A stretch of DNA of 64,000 bases from Thalassotalea algicola (lineage in GTDB: Bacteria > Pseudomonadota > Gammaproteobacteria > Enterobacterales > Alteromonadaceae), in the NCBI RefSeq assembly GCF_012932965.1, contig NZ_JABBXH010000010.1, positions 1 through 64,000 of the forward strand, read 5' to 3'. The notes under the pieces were generated by a model that saw only the letters and a list, made by a program, of their open reading frames with translations, was not told where the DNA came from and did not search any database. Of the stretch, positions 53,973 through 62,912 are shown in pieces. Numbering within the stretch: position 1 is the first letter of the stretch; each line of letters begins with the position of its first letter. The position numbers and the translations under genes are program-made.

Positions 53973-54668
53973 CTAGGTCGCTAATTGATAACCGACATTA
54001 CGCACTGTTTTGATAATTGCTGGCACCTTTGAGTCATCTCCTAGCTTTTTTCGAATCCGAGAAATGCGTAAATCGATTGATCTATCTATGCCATCGTATG
54101 GGAGGCGAAATATTTTTTCGTGAAGCGTTTCTCTTTTTACGATATGGCCCACTTGCTTAGCCAATAACCATAGCAAATCGAATTCAGCACTTGACAGTGA
54201 GACGTTTTCATTGCCATTCAATACCGTACGATTGCCTGCGTCTAACTTTATTTTCCCTTCAAAACAAAAGATACAAGACTCTTGGGTAACTTGCTGAATT
54301 TTAGTCTGACGTCGAATTTGAGCCCGCAAATGTGCCAATAAAACCCTAGGCTTTACCGGTTTGGCTAAGTAATCGTCCGCCCCTACTTCCAACCCCGTTA
54401 CTTCGTCAATATCATCACCTAGAGCCGTTAACATTACGATCGCACCATTAAATGATGAACGAATATTTTTACAAATAGTTAAACCATCAATATCAGGTAA
54501 CATTAGATCGAGCACAATAACGTCAGGCTGGTGAAGATCGATATGCTCATTAATATGCTTACCATTGTGATAAGCAAACACCTGATAGCCGTTGGTCGAC
54601 AAGTATTGCTCAATAAGTTGAGTCAACTCAACATCATCATCAATGATAAGTACGGTATTTTTATTCAC
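53973..54668 (-). CDS. OmpR-family response regulator of the HK/beta-barrel island
   Basis: 231 residues from a GTG start. Receiver domain (VLIIDDDVELTQLIEQYL, phosphorylation site VIVLDLMLPDIDG, switch LAKPV), then a winged helix (LLWLLAKQVGHIVKRETLH; SIDLRISRIRKKLGDD; VRNVGYQL). Last gene of a minus-strand cluster whose first gene is the matching histidine kinase. A bipartite motif with two TGTA half-sites 10 bases apart recurs upstream of both parts of the cluster and is its likely target. Confidence 0.9.
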   Translation of the reverse strand: MNKNTVLIIDDDVELTQLIEQYLSTNGYQVFAYHNGKHINEHIDLHQPDVIVLDLMLPDIDGLTICKNIRSSFNGAIVMLTALGDDIDEVTGLEVGADDYLAKPVKPRVLLAHLRAQIRRQTKIQQVTQESCIFCFEGKIKLDAGNRTVLNGNENVSLSSAEFDLLWLLAKQVGHIVKRETLHEKIFRLPYDGIDRSIDLRISRIRKKLGDDSKVPAIIKTVRNVGYQLAT

Positions 54669-54694
54669 GCCGGCTCCGTAAAATTAATGGCTAA

Positions 54695-54997
54695 TCAAAG
54701 CGAAATTTTATTCGTTAAAACAAAGTCAGTTCTTAGTGGCGGCAAGTCAAATGCTAGCCATATTTTATGCGGTAACCGCCGGCACTTATCGGGTTTAACC
54801 CTAGTAATCGTGAGCTTACCTGCCGAAAATTGCAAGTTAAGAGAATCATTGTTAGTACAGCCGTTAGACGTTACTCGAACATTGATTTTCTGATTACTAA
54901 TCTCTACCCCATGCACTTTTAGCTCGCTACTCGCATGAGTTTCCGCTGTCCAAAAGACTAAACCCATAATTAAGATACCCGACCAACCTATACGCAT
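54695..54997 (-). CDS. Small exported protein with two cysteines, unknown function
   Basis: 100 residues from ATG 54997 (AGGGGG upstream; a GTG lies one codon before). Signal peptide ending about THA, a short beta-rich mature part (VHGVEISNQKINVRVTSNGC) and two cysteines that could form a disulfide. No family recognised. Located 26 bases before the response regulator gene, so probably in one operon. The duplicated operator lies about 70 bases upstream. Confidence 0.65.
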   Translation of the reverse strand: MRIGWSGILIMGLVFWTAETHASSELKVHGVEISNQKINVRVTSNGCTNNDSLNLQFSAGKLTITRVKPDKCRRLPHKIWLAFDLPPLRTDFVLTNKISL

Positions 54998-55063
54998 CAC
55001 GTTACCCCCTGTCTATTCATTCACTTCAATTAAATATAATTCGCCAAGCGACTAACAGTGATG

Positions 55064-55093
55064 TTATTTAGCGTATTGTATCCAAATGTAGCA
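55064..55093. promoter_or_regulatory. Shared bipartite motif, copy A (spacing 3)
   Basis: TTATTTAGCG (55064-55073), 3 bases, then TGTATCCAAATGTAGCA (55077-55093), upstream of the small exported protein/response regulator pair. The second part contains two TGTA units 10 bases apart, as expected for an OmpR-family dimer. The same parts recur at 58701-58740. Confidence 0.7.
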
Positions 55094-55100
55094 ATGGAAA

Positions 55101-56459
55101 TTAAAACCGGTAAGTCAACGATGCTTCGATGCGTCGCCAGTCATCTTCTCCAAAACCTAGCTCGATTGTATTTTTGGAATAATGGCCATTTAAACTCAAG
55201 CTAACATTGTCATTAAAATGGTATTTCACGCCCGCCCCAAAAGAAGTTTTATCTTCCTTTGACCAGTTAACGAGTTCTGGATCATCAATTTTATAGGTTA
55301 GCGCATAATTGTTTAGTGAGATGTATGCACTTAACTGAGTGAATGGATAGTAATAAAGTGCAGCAAAGACAGTATTATTGTTATATGAGAGAAATGCATC
55401 GTTTGCTCGCAGCTGTTTATGCCGTAACCCTACCGACGCTCTAAGTTTATCTGATAACGAATATGAGTACTCAAACCAAGGCATGGTGGTTTTTGCATTG
55501 CTATAAGATAACGCTGATTGATAATGTTTTTGTGCAAAATCTACCGCAAACTTAAACTTATGTTGATGAAATGGCAGCGTTATTGCAATACGCTCTCTGG
55601 TATCAGTTAACAATCGACGACCGTCATTGTAATGAATACTTACTTTTGCTCCTGCTTCTACTAACCAGTGATTTACTCGCAATAGATAAATAGAAGTGTC
55701 GGCACTAATTCGGTTATATTTACTCTTTTTATCATCGTCAATCTGACGAAATTCTGTCGATAGATCACTGTCCCAAATAAAAAACGTTGGTTGTTCAAAC
55801 CAAGAAAGAGAATCTAAAGGCCGATAGCGATAGTTAGCATTTACAAACTCGCTTAAATAACTTGATTCTTTGCGGCTAGTTTCGTTTTCGCGGCTAACAA
55901 TGTCATAGCCATCGGTATATTCAAAGTCACCAAATTCGGCGTCTTCCCAAAGTTGGTCATCTAAATCATCACTTAGCCATGAACCATCTTCAAATTGATA
56001 GTCTTCAACAATTAATACCGGAAAGTGACTATTCACGACGTCGTGACCTAACGACGCTCCAACATCAAATACCCAACGATGCGCTGAAAGTGGTTTGCGC
56101 ATTTTGCGCACTAAAATTTGTTTTAATTTCTCTAGTTTCTGCTGCTCTAACTCATTCAGCTGTAGAGACTCGATATACAATAAAACAGACTCTGCTCGTT
56201 CGTACTCTCTTAGCTTGATAAAGTTCAGGACCAACTCTAAGTTTATACGTTTATGCGTAGCATGTTTGTCGCGTAATTTAAAAAGTATATCAACAGCCTT
56301 CCAATGTTCCCCTGCCTTTCGGCTTTCAATGGCCTGCTTTAATTGAACGTTGCTTTTAGTTTTAGACCACCCTTGTGAGGGAAACAAAGATCCTGCTAAA
56401 AACAATAGTGCAATCAAAGGTAGTCTAAAGTTCAATATCATCAATATCGTCGTCTTCAT
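55101..56459 (-). CDS. TPR/beta-barrel outer-membrane protein (Slam-like)
   Basis: 452 residues: a signal peptide (ending SQGWS), an N-terminal TPR-like helical part (KQAIESRKAGEHWKAVDILF; LREYERAESVLLYIESL, about 38-115) and a C-terminal beta barrel with a terminal aromatic (IEASLTYRF). This layout is that of surface lipoprotein assembly modifiers (Slam, DUF560), which move lipoproteins to the surface; the assignment is by architecture only. The first codon overlaps the acidic-protein gene by 35 bases. Confidence 0.62.
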   Translation of the reverse strand: MKTTILMILNFRLPLIALLFLAGSLFPSQGWSKTKSNVQLKQAIESRKAGEHWKAVDILFKLRDKHATHKRINLELVLNFIKLREYERAESVLLYIESLQLNELEQQKLEKLKQILVRKMRKPLSAHRWVFDVGASLGHDVVNSHFPVLIVEDYQFEDGSWLSDDLDDQLWEDAEFGDFEYTDGYDIVSRENETSRKESSYLSEFVNANYRYRPLDSLSWFEQPTFFIWDSDLSTEFRQIDDDKKSKYNRISADTSIYLLRVNHWLVEAGAKVSIHYNDGRRLLTDTRERIAITLPFHQHKFKFAVDFAQKHYQSALSYSNAKTTMPWFEYSYSLSDKLRASVGLRHKQLRANDAFLSYNNNTVFAALYYYPFTQLSAYISLNNYALTYKIDDPELVNWSKEDKTSFGAGVKYHFNDNVSLSLNGHYSKNTIELGFGEDDWRRIEASLTYRF

Positions 56460-57024
56460 CTGTTACCAGTGGCACCTCGTCACCCCAATTATCAATTTCA
56501 ATGTCGAAGTCGGTTAGATCGCTATTGTCTAATTTATTAATTAGCGCCTCTTCTTTTCCCTTAATGCCGACACCTTGTTGATCTGTTAATTGCTCTTTAG
56601 TAGGAATACTGGGATTCACCACACTGCTTTTAATCGCACCTTGTTCGATTTCTTTATCAAGTTCGTTTAATTCATCATCCAAAAAATCAAAGCCGTCATC
56701 AAAAATAACATCTTCAAACTCGTCTTTAGGCGTTAACGTGTCTTTGGTTTCTCTGTCAAATTGAGAGTCGAAGAATTCACCTTGAAGAGTAGATTCAATA
56801 TGCTGATTCGAATCCATTCTTTGTAATAGTTCAAGCTCTGAGTCAAGTAAGTCAAGATTTTGCTGATCAAAAGACTGCAGTATTTTTGCTTCTCTGGCTT
56901 TTTCATTTAGCAACGCATTGGCTCGTGTTTCTGCCTCTATCTCAAGTAGTGCCTCATCAGTAGTACTGCTGGCAAATGCAGCACTACATAACACACAGAT
57001 CAATAGCAGTATCATCAACTTCAT
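56425..57024 (-). CDS. Very acidic exported protein
   Basis: 199 residues, signal peptide about 1-18 (ending AAFAS). The mature chain is dominated by Asp/Glu (FDDGFDFLDDELNELDKE; TDEDDDIDDIEL) with a coiled-coil-like stretch at the start (AETRANALLNEKAREAKI). No cysteines in the mature part and no known domain; it may be a disordered or calcium-binding periplasmic partner. It overlaps the kinase gene by 4 bases (ATGA) and the Slam-like gene by 35 bases, so all three are tightly coupled. Confidence 0.72.
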   Translation of the reverse strand: MKLMILLLICVLCSAAFASSTTDEALLEIEAETRANALLNEKAREAKILQSFDQQNLDLLDSELELLQRMDSNQHIESTLQGEFFDSQFDRETKDTLTPKDEFEDVIFDDGFDFLDDELNELDKEIEQGAIKSSVVNPSIPTKEQLTDQQGVGIKGKEEALINKLDNSDLTDFDIEIDNWGDEVPLVTDEDDDIDDIEL

Positions 57025-58619
57025 AGTGTCGACTCCACAGGCAACACGTTATTCTTAGGCCAAACTAAGCTAATTTTGGAGCCTCCCAACTCACTAGACT
57101 CAACAAGTACCTGCCCTTGATGCCAGCGAGCAATTTGCTGCACGATAGCAAGTCCTAATCCATAGCCACCTGTTTTACGATCACGGCTTTCATCTACTCG
57201 TGCAAAAGCTGTTAGTACCTGTTGTCGGTTTTCTTTCGGAATGCCTGGGCCGTCATCTTCCACCCAAATAAAATAATTGGACGCTTGGCAATCAAAACCT
57301 AAACGAACTTGATGGTTGGCATACTTATAAGCGTTCAACAGTAAATTACTAATCGCACGCTGCAGGTATTTTGGATCAGCCCAAACTATATCGCTATCGA
57401 TTGCACTAATAGACACCGCTATTGCTCCTGCCGCATGCTTATGCAAAGCAACGATATTAGCTAAAAATTCATCTACAGGGAGATGCTCTTGATGCAGTAA
57501 TGGCTTTTCGGCTTTTAGCTTTGAAAAGGTCAGCACTTCATCGATTAAATTTTCGAGTTCATCTAGGTTTCGCTCAATGCCACCAATGTTCGACGTGAGT
57601 TTTTCATTTGGCTCTAGAACAGCCAGCTGAAACCTTACACGTGTAATTGGCGCTCTTAACTCATGAGAAATTGCACGTATCATATCGGTTTGTGCATTGA
57701 TCAACTTGTGTATGCGCGTTGCCATATGGGTCACCGTATTTGATAATTTGCTAATCGCATCGTATCCAGTTTGAGGCGTTACGGTAATTTCTTTATCTTG
57801 AGCAATTTGTTCTATTTGTTTATCAACACTAGCAAGGCGATGCTCTAGCGGACGCACCAAATAAAAACTGGCTGCTGCCATTAGCACCAAAATAGTTAAG
57901 ACTATTGCGACTATTAACGGCAATGGGAACCAATCAAAAAAAGGAATGCTGCCCAATACAAGCGTGTATGAACTATTGCCTAATGGGGCATAAGCTTTCA
58001 ATGTAGGCGTATTAGTTCCAGAAACATTTAAGACAACGGCAATATCTCCTTTTTTTACCGTGCGCTTATGTGAAGTCGCAATTGTAAGTGCTTCAAGCTT
58101 TTGTAATTGTATAGGGTAGTCAAATAACGATCTGAGTTTCACTAACGCTTTAACTCTTGCCTCACCTTTATGGCGGCCAAGTTCGTTCAACATTAAAAAC
58201 GCACTAATTCGCACCAGTGATGTACCGTAATCATTTAATTGCACAGATAAATAAGCCTGTTCTTCCGGTAGTAATATATAAACTTGGCTGGTAGAAAGAT
58301 TGGTATTAACTTGGTACAAGAATTTATCACGCAATAACCGACCAATTTGATGTTCAGTTAAGGCACGTTCACTAAATTTATGCGATTCAAAATTTAAATC
58401 ACTCAAGCGTTCAATTGCAGAAAGCCACTGTTCTCTATTAGCCCCCTTATGTCGAGAAATGCCTTCTCCGACAAGGCGAAATGTACCGCTATAGTTATGG
58501 TAGATATGTTCGGTGATGCGATATTTACTTAGAGAATATGTTGCAAGCGCAACAAGGCATGTTATTAGCAAAATAGCCAATAACATGCCCATATAAATTC
58601 TGAAAAAAATACTTTGCAT
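57021..58619 (-). CDS. Sensor histidine kinase of the HK/beta-barrel island
   Basis: 532 residues: membrane spans at about 9-29 and 234-257, a periplasmic sensor of about 200 residues, HAMP, HisKA (AISHELRAPITRVRFQLA) and a HATPase domain (LLLNAYKYANH, DDGPGIP, GYGLGLAIV). It resembles RstB/EnvZ-type kinases; the cognate regulator is at 53973-54668. First gene of the operon with the acidic and Slam-like proteins. Confidence 0.92.
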   Translation of the reverse strand: MQSIFFRIYMGMLLAILLITCLVALATYSLSKYRITEHIYHNYSGTFRLVGEGISRHKGANREQWLSAIERLSDLNFESHKFSERALTEHQIGRLLRDKFLYQVNTNLSTSQVYILLPEEQAYLSVQLNDYGTSLVRISAFLMLNELGRHKGEARVKALVKLRSLFDYPIQLQKLEALTIATSHKRTVKKGDIAVVLNVSGTNTPTLKAYAPLGNSSYTLVLGSIPFFDWFPLPLIVAIVLTILVLMAAASFYLVRPLEHRLASVDKQIEQIAQDKEITVTPQTGYDAISKLSNTVTHMATRIHKLINAQTDMIRAISHELRAPITRVRFQLAVLEPNEKLTSNIGGIERNLDELENLIDEVLTFSKLKAEKPLLHQEHLPVDEFLANIVALHKHAAGAIAVSISAIDSDIVWADPKYLQRAISNLLLNAYKYANHQVRLGFDCQASNYFIWVEDDGPGIPKENRQQVLTAFARVDESRDRKTGGYGLGLAIVQQIARWHQGQVLVESSELGGSKISLVWPKNNVLPVESTL

Positions 58620-58954
58620 CTAATTATCTAACTTAGTCGTTAACACTGAAATTTACCCTATGCTTATTGTGGTATGAACCACACTACAACGCCAGCATAT
58701 TTATTTAGCGCTAGGTAACCTAATGTATCCAAATGTAGCACGTGTTGAACGCTGCCATAACATATAGAAAGGTCCACAAGCTATAAAGCACCGCTCATTT
58801 CTTCAATTTCCCTAGTAGTTCCCATAAGTACATAACGATACATCTTGATGATTTTTACCACTATTTAAGGACCTCTCACCTTTTAATAATGAACTTGCTT
58901 CACAGCAATGGTGAATACCAAACATATTACAAACAAGGATAAGAGGTAACGAAC
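58620..58954. other. 335-base intergenic region between the kinase and the protease gene
   Basis: It holds the bipartite motif copy B at 58701-58740 and otherwise no gene-like frame with a plausible start. The protease gene has a ribosome-binding site AGAGG just before its ATG. Both divergent genes need their promoter here. Confidence 0.6.
58701..58740. promoter_or_regulatory. Shared bipartite motif, copy B (spacing 13)
   Basis: TTATTTAGCG (58701-58710), 13 bases, then TGTATCCAAATGTAGCA (58724-58740). Both parts are identical to copy A, but the spacing is greater by exactly 10 bases, about one helical turn. Located 82-119 bases upstream of the kinase start and also upstream of the protease gene. 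Confidence 0.72.
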
Positions 58955-60211
58955 ATGTTAAGACTAACGTTATTAACGACAGCAATTTTATTGAGTACGT
59001 CGACTTATGCGGCGCAACCAACAACCAAAATTAAATCAATTAATGTATCTGACACTGCTAGGATTGTCGGCGGACAAGAGTCATCACAAAACGGCAGGCC
59101 ATACCAAGCCTCGGTACAAGGTACAGACGGTTATCATTTCTGTGGTGGTTCAATTGTCGCTTCAGATATGATTTTAACCGCTGCACACTGTTTAGAAGGT
59201 GTTAATGGTGAAAACCCAAATATGCAAGTACGCGTAGGTACTAACAAGCTCTCTGGGAATGAAGGGGAAACGATTGCAGTAGCCAAAACTTATACTAACC
59301 AAGAATATCCTAACCTTTCTAAAGATGTGGCTATTTTGAAGCTAGAAAAAGCAATAACCCACCAGAATACTCAAATAGTTAACTTAGTTGACCAATCGTT
59401 CGTCGATGCCAATATTCAAGCGGGCACCGCATTAACGGTTTCCGGCTGGGGAACATTAAGCTCTGGCGGCCAGTCCCCTGACAAACTAATGGAAGTTAGC
59501 GTTCCATTTGTCACTAACGAAGTATGTAACAGTAGCGAAGCATATGGTGGCCAAGTACAAGACACAGAAATGTGTGCTGGTTTAAAAGAAGGCGGCAAAG
59601 ATTCATGTCAAGGTGACAGTGGCGGCCCATTGGTATTTGAAAAAAACAATGAATACTACCAAGTGGGTGTTGTGAGCTGGGGAGACGGATGCGCAGCAGA
59701 AAACAAATACGGGGTTTATGGCGACGTTGCCAAACTACGTACATGGATTGACAGCGCAATGAGTGGCAATGAACCAGTTTCAGGATTAGCTGGCGGCGAT
59801 AATAATGGTGGTGGTGACTATGCCGACGCGACATTTATCGCGTTCCAAGAGCAAGTAAGCTACACAGTTGATGAAGAGCAACTGCAACTTGTATTAGATG
59901 TGCCAGAAGGCGTAAAAGTAATGTACATTGCAACAACCGGAGGTGAAGGCGACGTAGATATTACCGCAGAGAGAACCGCATCAGCACCTGAATTTAACGA
60001 TGAAGGCCGAGCAGGTAAAAAGACCAACCGCTGGGATAACTGGGATGACTGGGGGGATTACTGGGATATGCCGGTAAGTTTTTTCTCTTCGGAAACCCAA
60101 GGTAATGATGAAACTATCATTATAGAAGCGCCAGAAGCTGGTGAATGGGTAATCTCACTAAGCCAGTTCAGTGACTTTAGCGATGTAGAACTAACTATTT
60201 TTGTTCACTAA
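58955..60211 (+). CDS. Secreted trypsin-like serine protease with C-terminal PPC-like domain
   Basis: 418 residues: signal peptide (ending STYAA), a propeptide to Arg36, then RIVGG activation site at 36-40. Catalytic triad His78 (TAAHC), Asp124 (DVAILKL) and Ser212 (GDSGGP), with Asp206 at the S1 position, so trypsin-like Arg/Lys specificity is expected. Disulfide cysteines are present. A C-terminal beta domain (about 282-418) looks like a pre-peptidase (PPC) domain and contains a Trp/Asp-rich stretch (RWDNWDDWGDYWD, 349-361). Confidence 0.92.
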   Translation: MLRLTLLTTAILLSTSTYAAQPTTKIKSINVSDTARIVGGQESSQNGRPYQASVQGTDGYHFCGGSIVASDMILTAAHCLEGVNGENPNMQVRVGTNKLSGNEGETIAVAKTYTNQEYPNLSKDVAILKLEKAITHQNTQIVNLVDQSFVDANIQAGTALTVSGWGTLSSGGQSPDKLMEVSVPFVTNEVCNSSEAYGGQVQDTEMCAGLKEGGKDSCQGDSGGPLVFEKNNEYYQVGVVSWGDGCAAENKYGVYGDVAKLRTWIDSAMSGNEPVSGLAGGDNNGGGDYADATFIAFQEQVSYTVDEEQLQLVLDVPEGVKVMYIATTGGEGDVDITAERTASAPEFNDEGRAGKKTNRWDNWDDWGDYWDMPVSFFSSETQGNDETIIIEAPEAGEWVISLSQFSDFSDVELTIFVH

Positions 60212-60224
60212 CCCTTCAGTGACG

Positions 60225-60252
60225 AAGACGAAAAGAAGGACCTTTTCGTCTT
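60225..60252 (+). terminator. Terminator after the protease gene
   Basis: An 11-bp stem (AAGACGAAAAG / CTTTTCGTCTT) with loop AAGGAC. The T-run afterwards is short. It lies between the convergent protease and yicC genes. Confidence 0.65.
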
Positions 60253-60278
60253 ATTTCACCGCAAAAGCCTTACTTAAC

Positions 60279-61145
60279 CTACTCAATATTCTGGATCTGC
60301 TCTCGCATCTGCTCAATTAGCACTTTCAGCTCTACGGCAGCGTTGGTGATATCTGCATTAATCGACTTAGAACCTAATGTATTCGCTTCGCGATTAAATT
60401 CTTGCATCATGAAGTCTAAACGGCGCCCCTGTGGGCCACCTTTTTTCAGAATACCGCGTGTTTCTTTTACATGTGAATGAAGACGATCGATTTCTTCATC
60501 AACATCCATTTTTTGTGCAAGCAATACAAGTTCTTGTTCTACACGGCCAGAGTCAGGCTCAACACCTGCATCATTGAATTTTTCAACAATACGCTCTTTT
60601 TGCCACTGAATAATTTCCGGCATATGAGCTTTTACTTTTTCTGCTTGTTCAGAAATTCCTTCTAAGCGCTGTTCTATTAGCGCTTTCATATTCGTGCCTT
60701 CACTCGCACGTGCTGCAATGAAGTCTTTTAATGCTTGGTCAAACCCAGCAAGTATTTCGGCTTGAATGGTGTCCATGTCAGCTTCTTCAGCTTCCATCAC
60801 ACCTGGCCAGCGCATTATTTCTACAGGGTTAAGCGCGGGATTCGCAGCAAGCTTACTAATGGTATTGGCGTGGTTTACTAATTGTTCTGCGAGTTTTTCA
60901 TTTAGAATTAGCTCACTTTTTGCGGCAGGGTTTGCCGTAAAGCGCAGTGCACACTCGACTTTTCCTCGATTAAGTGCTTTGCGAAAGCGTTCTCTTAAAA
61001 CTGGCTCTATGCCACGAAATTGTTCGGGTAAGCGAAAGTAGGTTTCTAAAAACCGTTGGTTTACCGAGCGAATTTCCCACACAGCGTTACCCCAATCACC
61101 TTTTACTTCATTACGAGCAAAGGCAGTCATTGAATGAATAGACAT
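60279..61145 (-). CDS. yicC: YicC family endoribonuclease
   Basis: 288 residues, the standard YicC length. SIHSMTAFARNEV start, WEIRSVNQRFLETYFRLP, RGKVECALRF, VEQELVLLAQKMDVDEEIDRL and the C-terminal RRLDFMMQEFNREANTLGSKS signature with the metal-binding region. YicC-type enzymes cleave RNA and affect small-RNA stability in E. coli. Confidence 0.95.
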   Translation of the reverse strand: MSIHSMTAFARNEVKGDWGNAVWEIRSVNQRFLETYFRLPEQFRGIEPVLRERFRKALNRGKVECALRFTANPAAKSELILNEKLAEQLVNHANTISKLAANPALNPVEIMRWPGVMEAEEADMDTIQAEILAGFDQALKDFIAARASEGTNMKALIEQRLEGISEQAEKVKAHMPEIIQWQKERIVEKFNDAGVEPDSGRVEQELVLLAQKMDVDEEIDRLHSHVKETRGILKKGGPQGRRLDFMMQEFNREANTLGSKSINADITNAAVELKVLIEQMREQIQNIE

Positions 61146-61306
61146 AATCTTTCCTATTAACTTTTTTATAAGAATGAATCGGGAAGATTATGCCTGAGCA
61201 AAGCGCATTTAGCTAATACTGCTAATAACAACCAGGTTAACTAACCTCAGGTTTGGATAAGAAATAGTGAAAGTTACTAATTTTTATAGCCATATCGAAT
61301 CATTTT

Positions 61307-61414
61307 GCTGCTAGTGAGGAATTTTTGCTGAATACAAGGCGGATTTACTTGCAATAGCTAGCCTATTGCAAGTAAATGTTAACGCAGAAGTCGGTGAAAA
61401 TAACCACTAGAAGC
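61307..61414. repeat. Palindromic intergenic element, copy 2
   Basis: The core is a perfect 15-bp inverted repeat (ATTTACTTGCAATAG at 61343-61357, CTATTGCAAGTAAAT at 61363-61377, loop CTAGC). Imperfect outer arms extend it: GCTGCTAGTG at 61307 pairs with CACTAGAAGC at 61405-61414. Short blocks shared in order with 3297-3411 suggest one repeat family. It lies between yicC and the permease gene. Confidence 0.62.
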
Positions 61415-61437
61415 ACATTAGTTATCCACATCTGAGG

Positions 61438-62466
61438 TTAATTAATATTGATTAACCAACCGATCAGCAAAATTTGTGGCACGGTAATTAGCGGCAAGAA
61501 TAGTGCTATTTTCCAGCTTTTCGTTGTATCTTTTAGCACCATCACTTCGGTGTAATCGGTTGACGCGCCTGCCATTAAAAATGTAAAAGCATTGCCCGGC
61601 GCATTCGCGCGAGTAATTAAATCAGCTGCTATGGGCGTTGAACCTTCCGAGCATACTTCAATAATGGTTGCAGCAAGTAATGTCAGTAAAAGTCCACTCG
61701 TAGTAGCACCATACCACTGACTAAAACTTTCTGGGGGTACAAAGGCTCTGATCATTGCGATCAAAACAATACCTACCATTACCCATCGAAATATCATTTG
61801 CGAATCTTTTAACCCGTTAATGAACATGCTAAAAGTTGCGTTTGGTGAATAGTCCGCCTGCTTAAGAAGCTGTTTTAACGCGGGCATAATTTTGAAATCT
61901 TCGTCGAACGATTGGCTATTAGGGTTTTTAGGAAGCGTTCCTTTTTGCTCTAAACGATCAAATATATATCCACTGATCCAAGCGACCACTAAAGACAATA
62001 AAATAAACAATAGCGTCAATTGCCAGCCAATTAAGCCAAACAGGATGAAGGTTAAAGTGAAGGAATTCCATGGGCTTGCAATAATAAACGCCATCACTTG
62101 TCCTAGACTTGCGCCACGTTCATACAGCTTCATACCCACCATTAAAATGCCATGATTACATAAATCAAAAAGTAACCCAGCAAACGTTGCTCGTATAAGG
62201 CCATTAACGGTATGCCCTTCACCTATTGTTGCTAAGATAATTTCTCGAGGTAGACGCCCCAACCAGCCAACAATAAATACACCTAACGCCATACCTATCC
62301 ACATTGCATCGAGCATTTCTACTGTGGTAGCACTGATGATAAAAAATTTACTGGTTGAAGCTGATTGAAACCAATAGCTAACAAATGAAATGGCGACAAT
62401 GCTTGTTGAAATGAGCAGTAACCAATCAGTTTTCTTTTGTTGTTTCGATGGGCAACAATTATTCAT
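61438..62466 (-). CDS. Permease (PF03773-type), probable metal efflux, SO_0444-like
   Basis: A 342-residue protein with about eight membrane segments and a cysteine pair at the N-terminus (MNNCCPSK). It has the permease-family segments WIGMALGVFIVGWLGRLPREI, ASPWNSFTLTFILFGL and EVCSEGSTPIAADLITRANAPGN. The family includes ArsP-like and Cu/Zn exporters. It overlaps the upstream MerR gene by 8 bases and is behind a MerR-type promoter, so soft-metal export is the likely role. The exact metal is not determinable. Confidence 0.78.
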   Translation of the reverse strand: MNNCCPSKQQKKTDWLLLISTSIVAISFVSYWFQSASTSKFFIISATTVEMLDAMWIGMALGVFIVGWLGRLPREIILATIGEGHTVNGLIRATFAGLLFDLCNHGILMVGMKLYERGASLGQVMAFIIASPWNSFTLTFILFGLIGWQLTLLFILLSLVVAWISGYIFDRLEQKGTLPKNPNSQSFDEDFKIMPALKQLLKQADYSPNATFSMFINGLKDSQMIFRWVMVGIVLIAMIRAFVPPESFSQWYGATTSGLLLTLLAATIIEVCSEGSTPIAADLITRANAPGNAFTFLMAGASTDYTEVMVLKDTTKSWKIALFLPLITVPQILLIGWLININ

Positions 62467-62881
62467 TGGAGCTTTCCTCCTGAACGAATGTTTCGATTAA
62501 ATGACAAACTTGATCACCACTTGGGGTGCAATCAGGTAAAGATTGCCACTCGACCATGGCTTTTTTCATTTTTTGGTGTGTCGCCACCATGTCATTAATT
62601 TTTTGCTCAATCTCATCGATGTGCGATTTCATTATTTCCCGCACTTTAGGGCAAGGAGCTAGCCCAGACTGGGACTGAGTGATGAACACCTCAATATCAC
62701 GCAGCGAGAATCCTAACGACTTTGCCTGCAGAATAAACTTCAAGCGCTTAATATCGGCCGCACCATATTCTCGGTAGCCATTTTGCGCATTTCTATGTGG
62801 TGTTAATAGTCCGATTTTTGTGTAATAACGCACAGTATCCGGATTAACTTGGCAGTTTTTGGCAAGCTGATTAACTTTCAT
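62459..62881 (-). CDS. MerR-family metal-responsive regulator
   Basis: 140 residues. N-terminal MerR HTH (VNQLAKNCQVNPDTVRYYTKIGLLTP), GYREYGAADIKRLKFILQAKSLGFSLRDI, a dimer helix, and cysteines where metal sensors have them: one in APCPKVREIM and others in LPDCTPSGDQVCHL. Close in layout to ZntR/CadR-type regulators. Its own promoter carries a 19-bp-spacer dyad. The gene overlaps the permease it presumably controls. Confidence 0.88.
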   Translation of the reverse strand: MKVNQLAKNCQVNPDTVRYYTKIGLLTPHRNAQNGYREYGAADIKRLKFILQAKSLGFSLRDIEVFITQSQSGLAPCPKVREIMKSHIDEIEQKINDMVATHQKMKKAMVEWQSLPDCTPSGDQVCHLIETFVQEESSNE

Positions 62882-62912
62882 GGCGGTTCACTTTATTTGA
62901 AATGTTAAGCAA

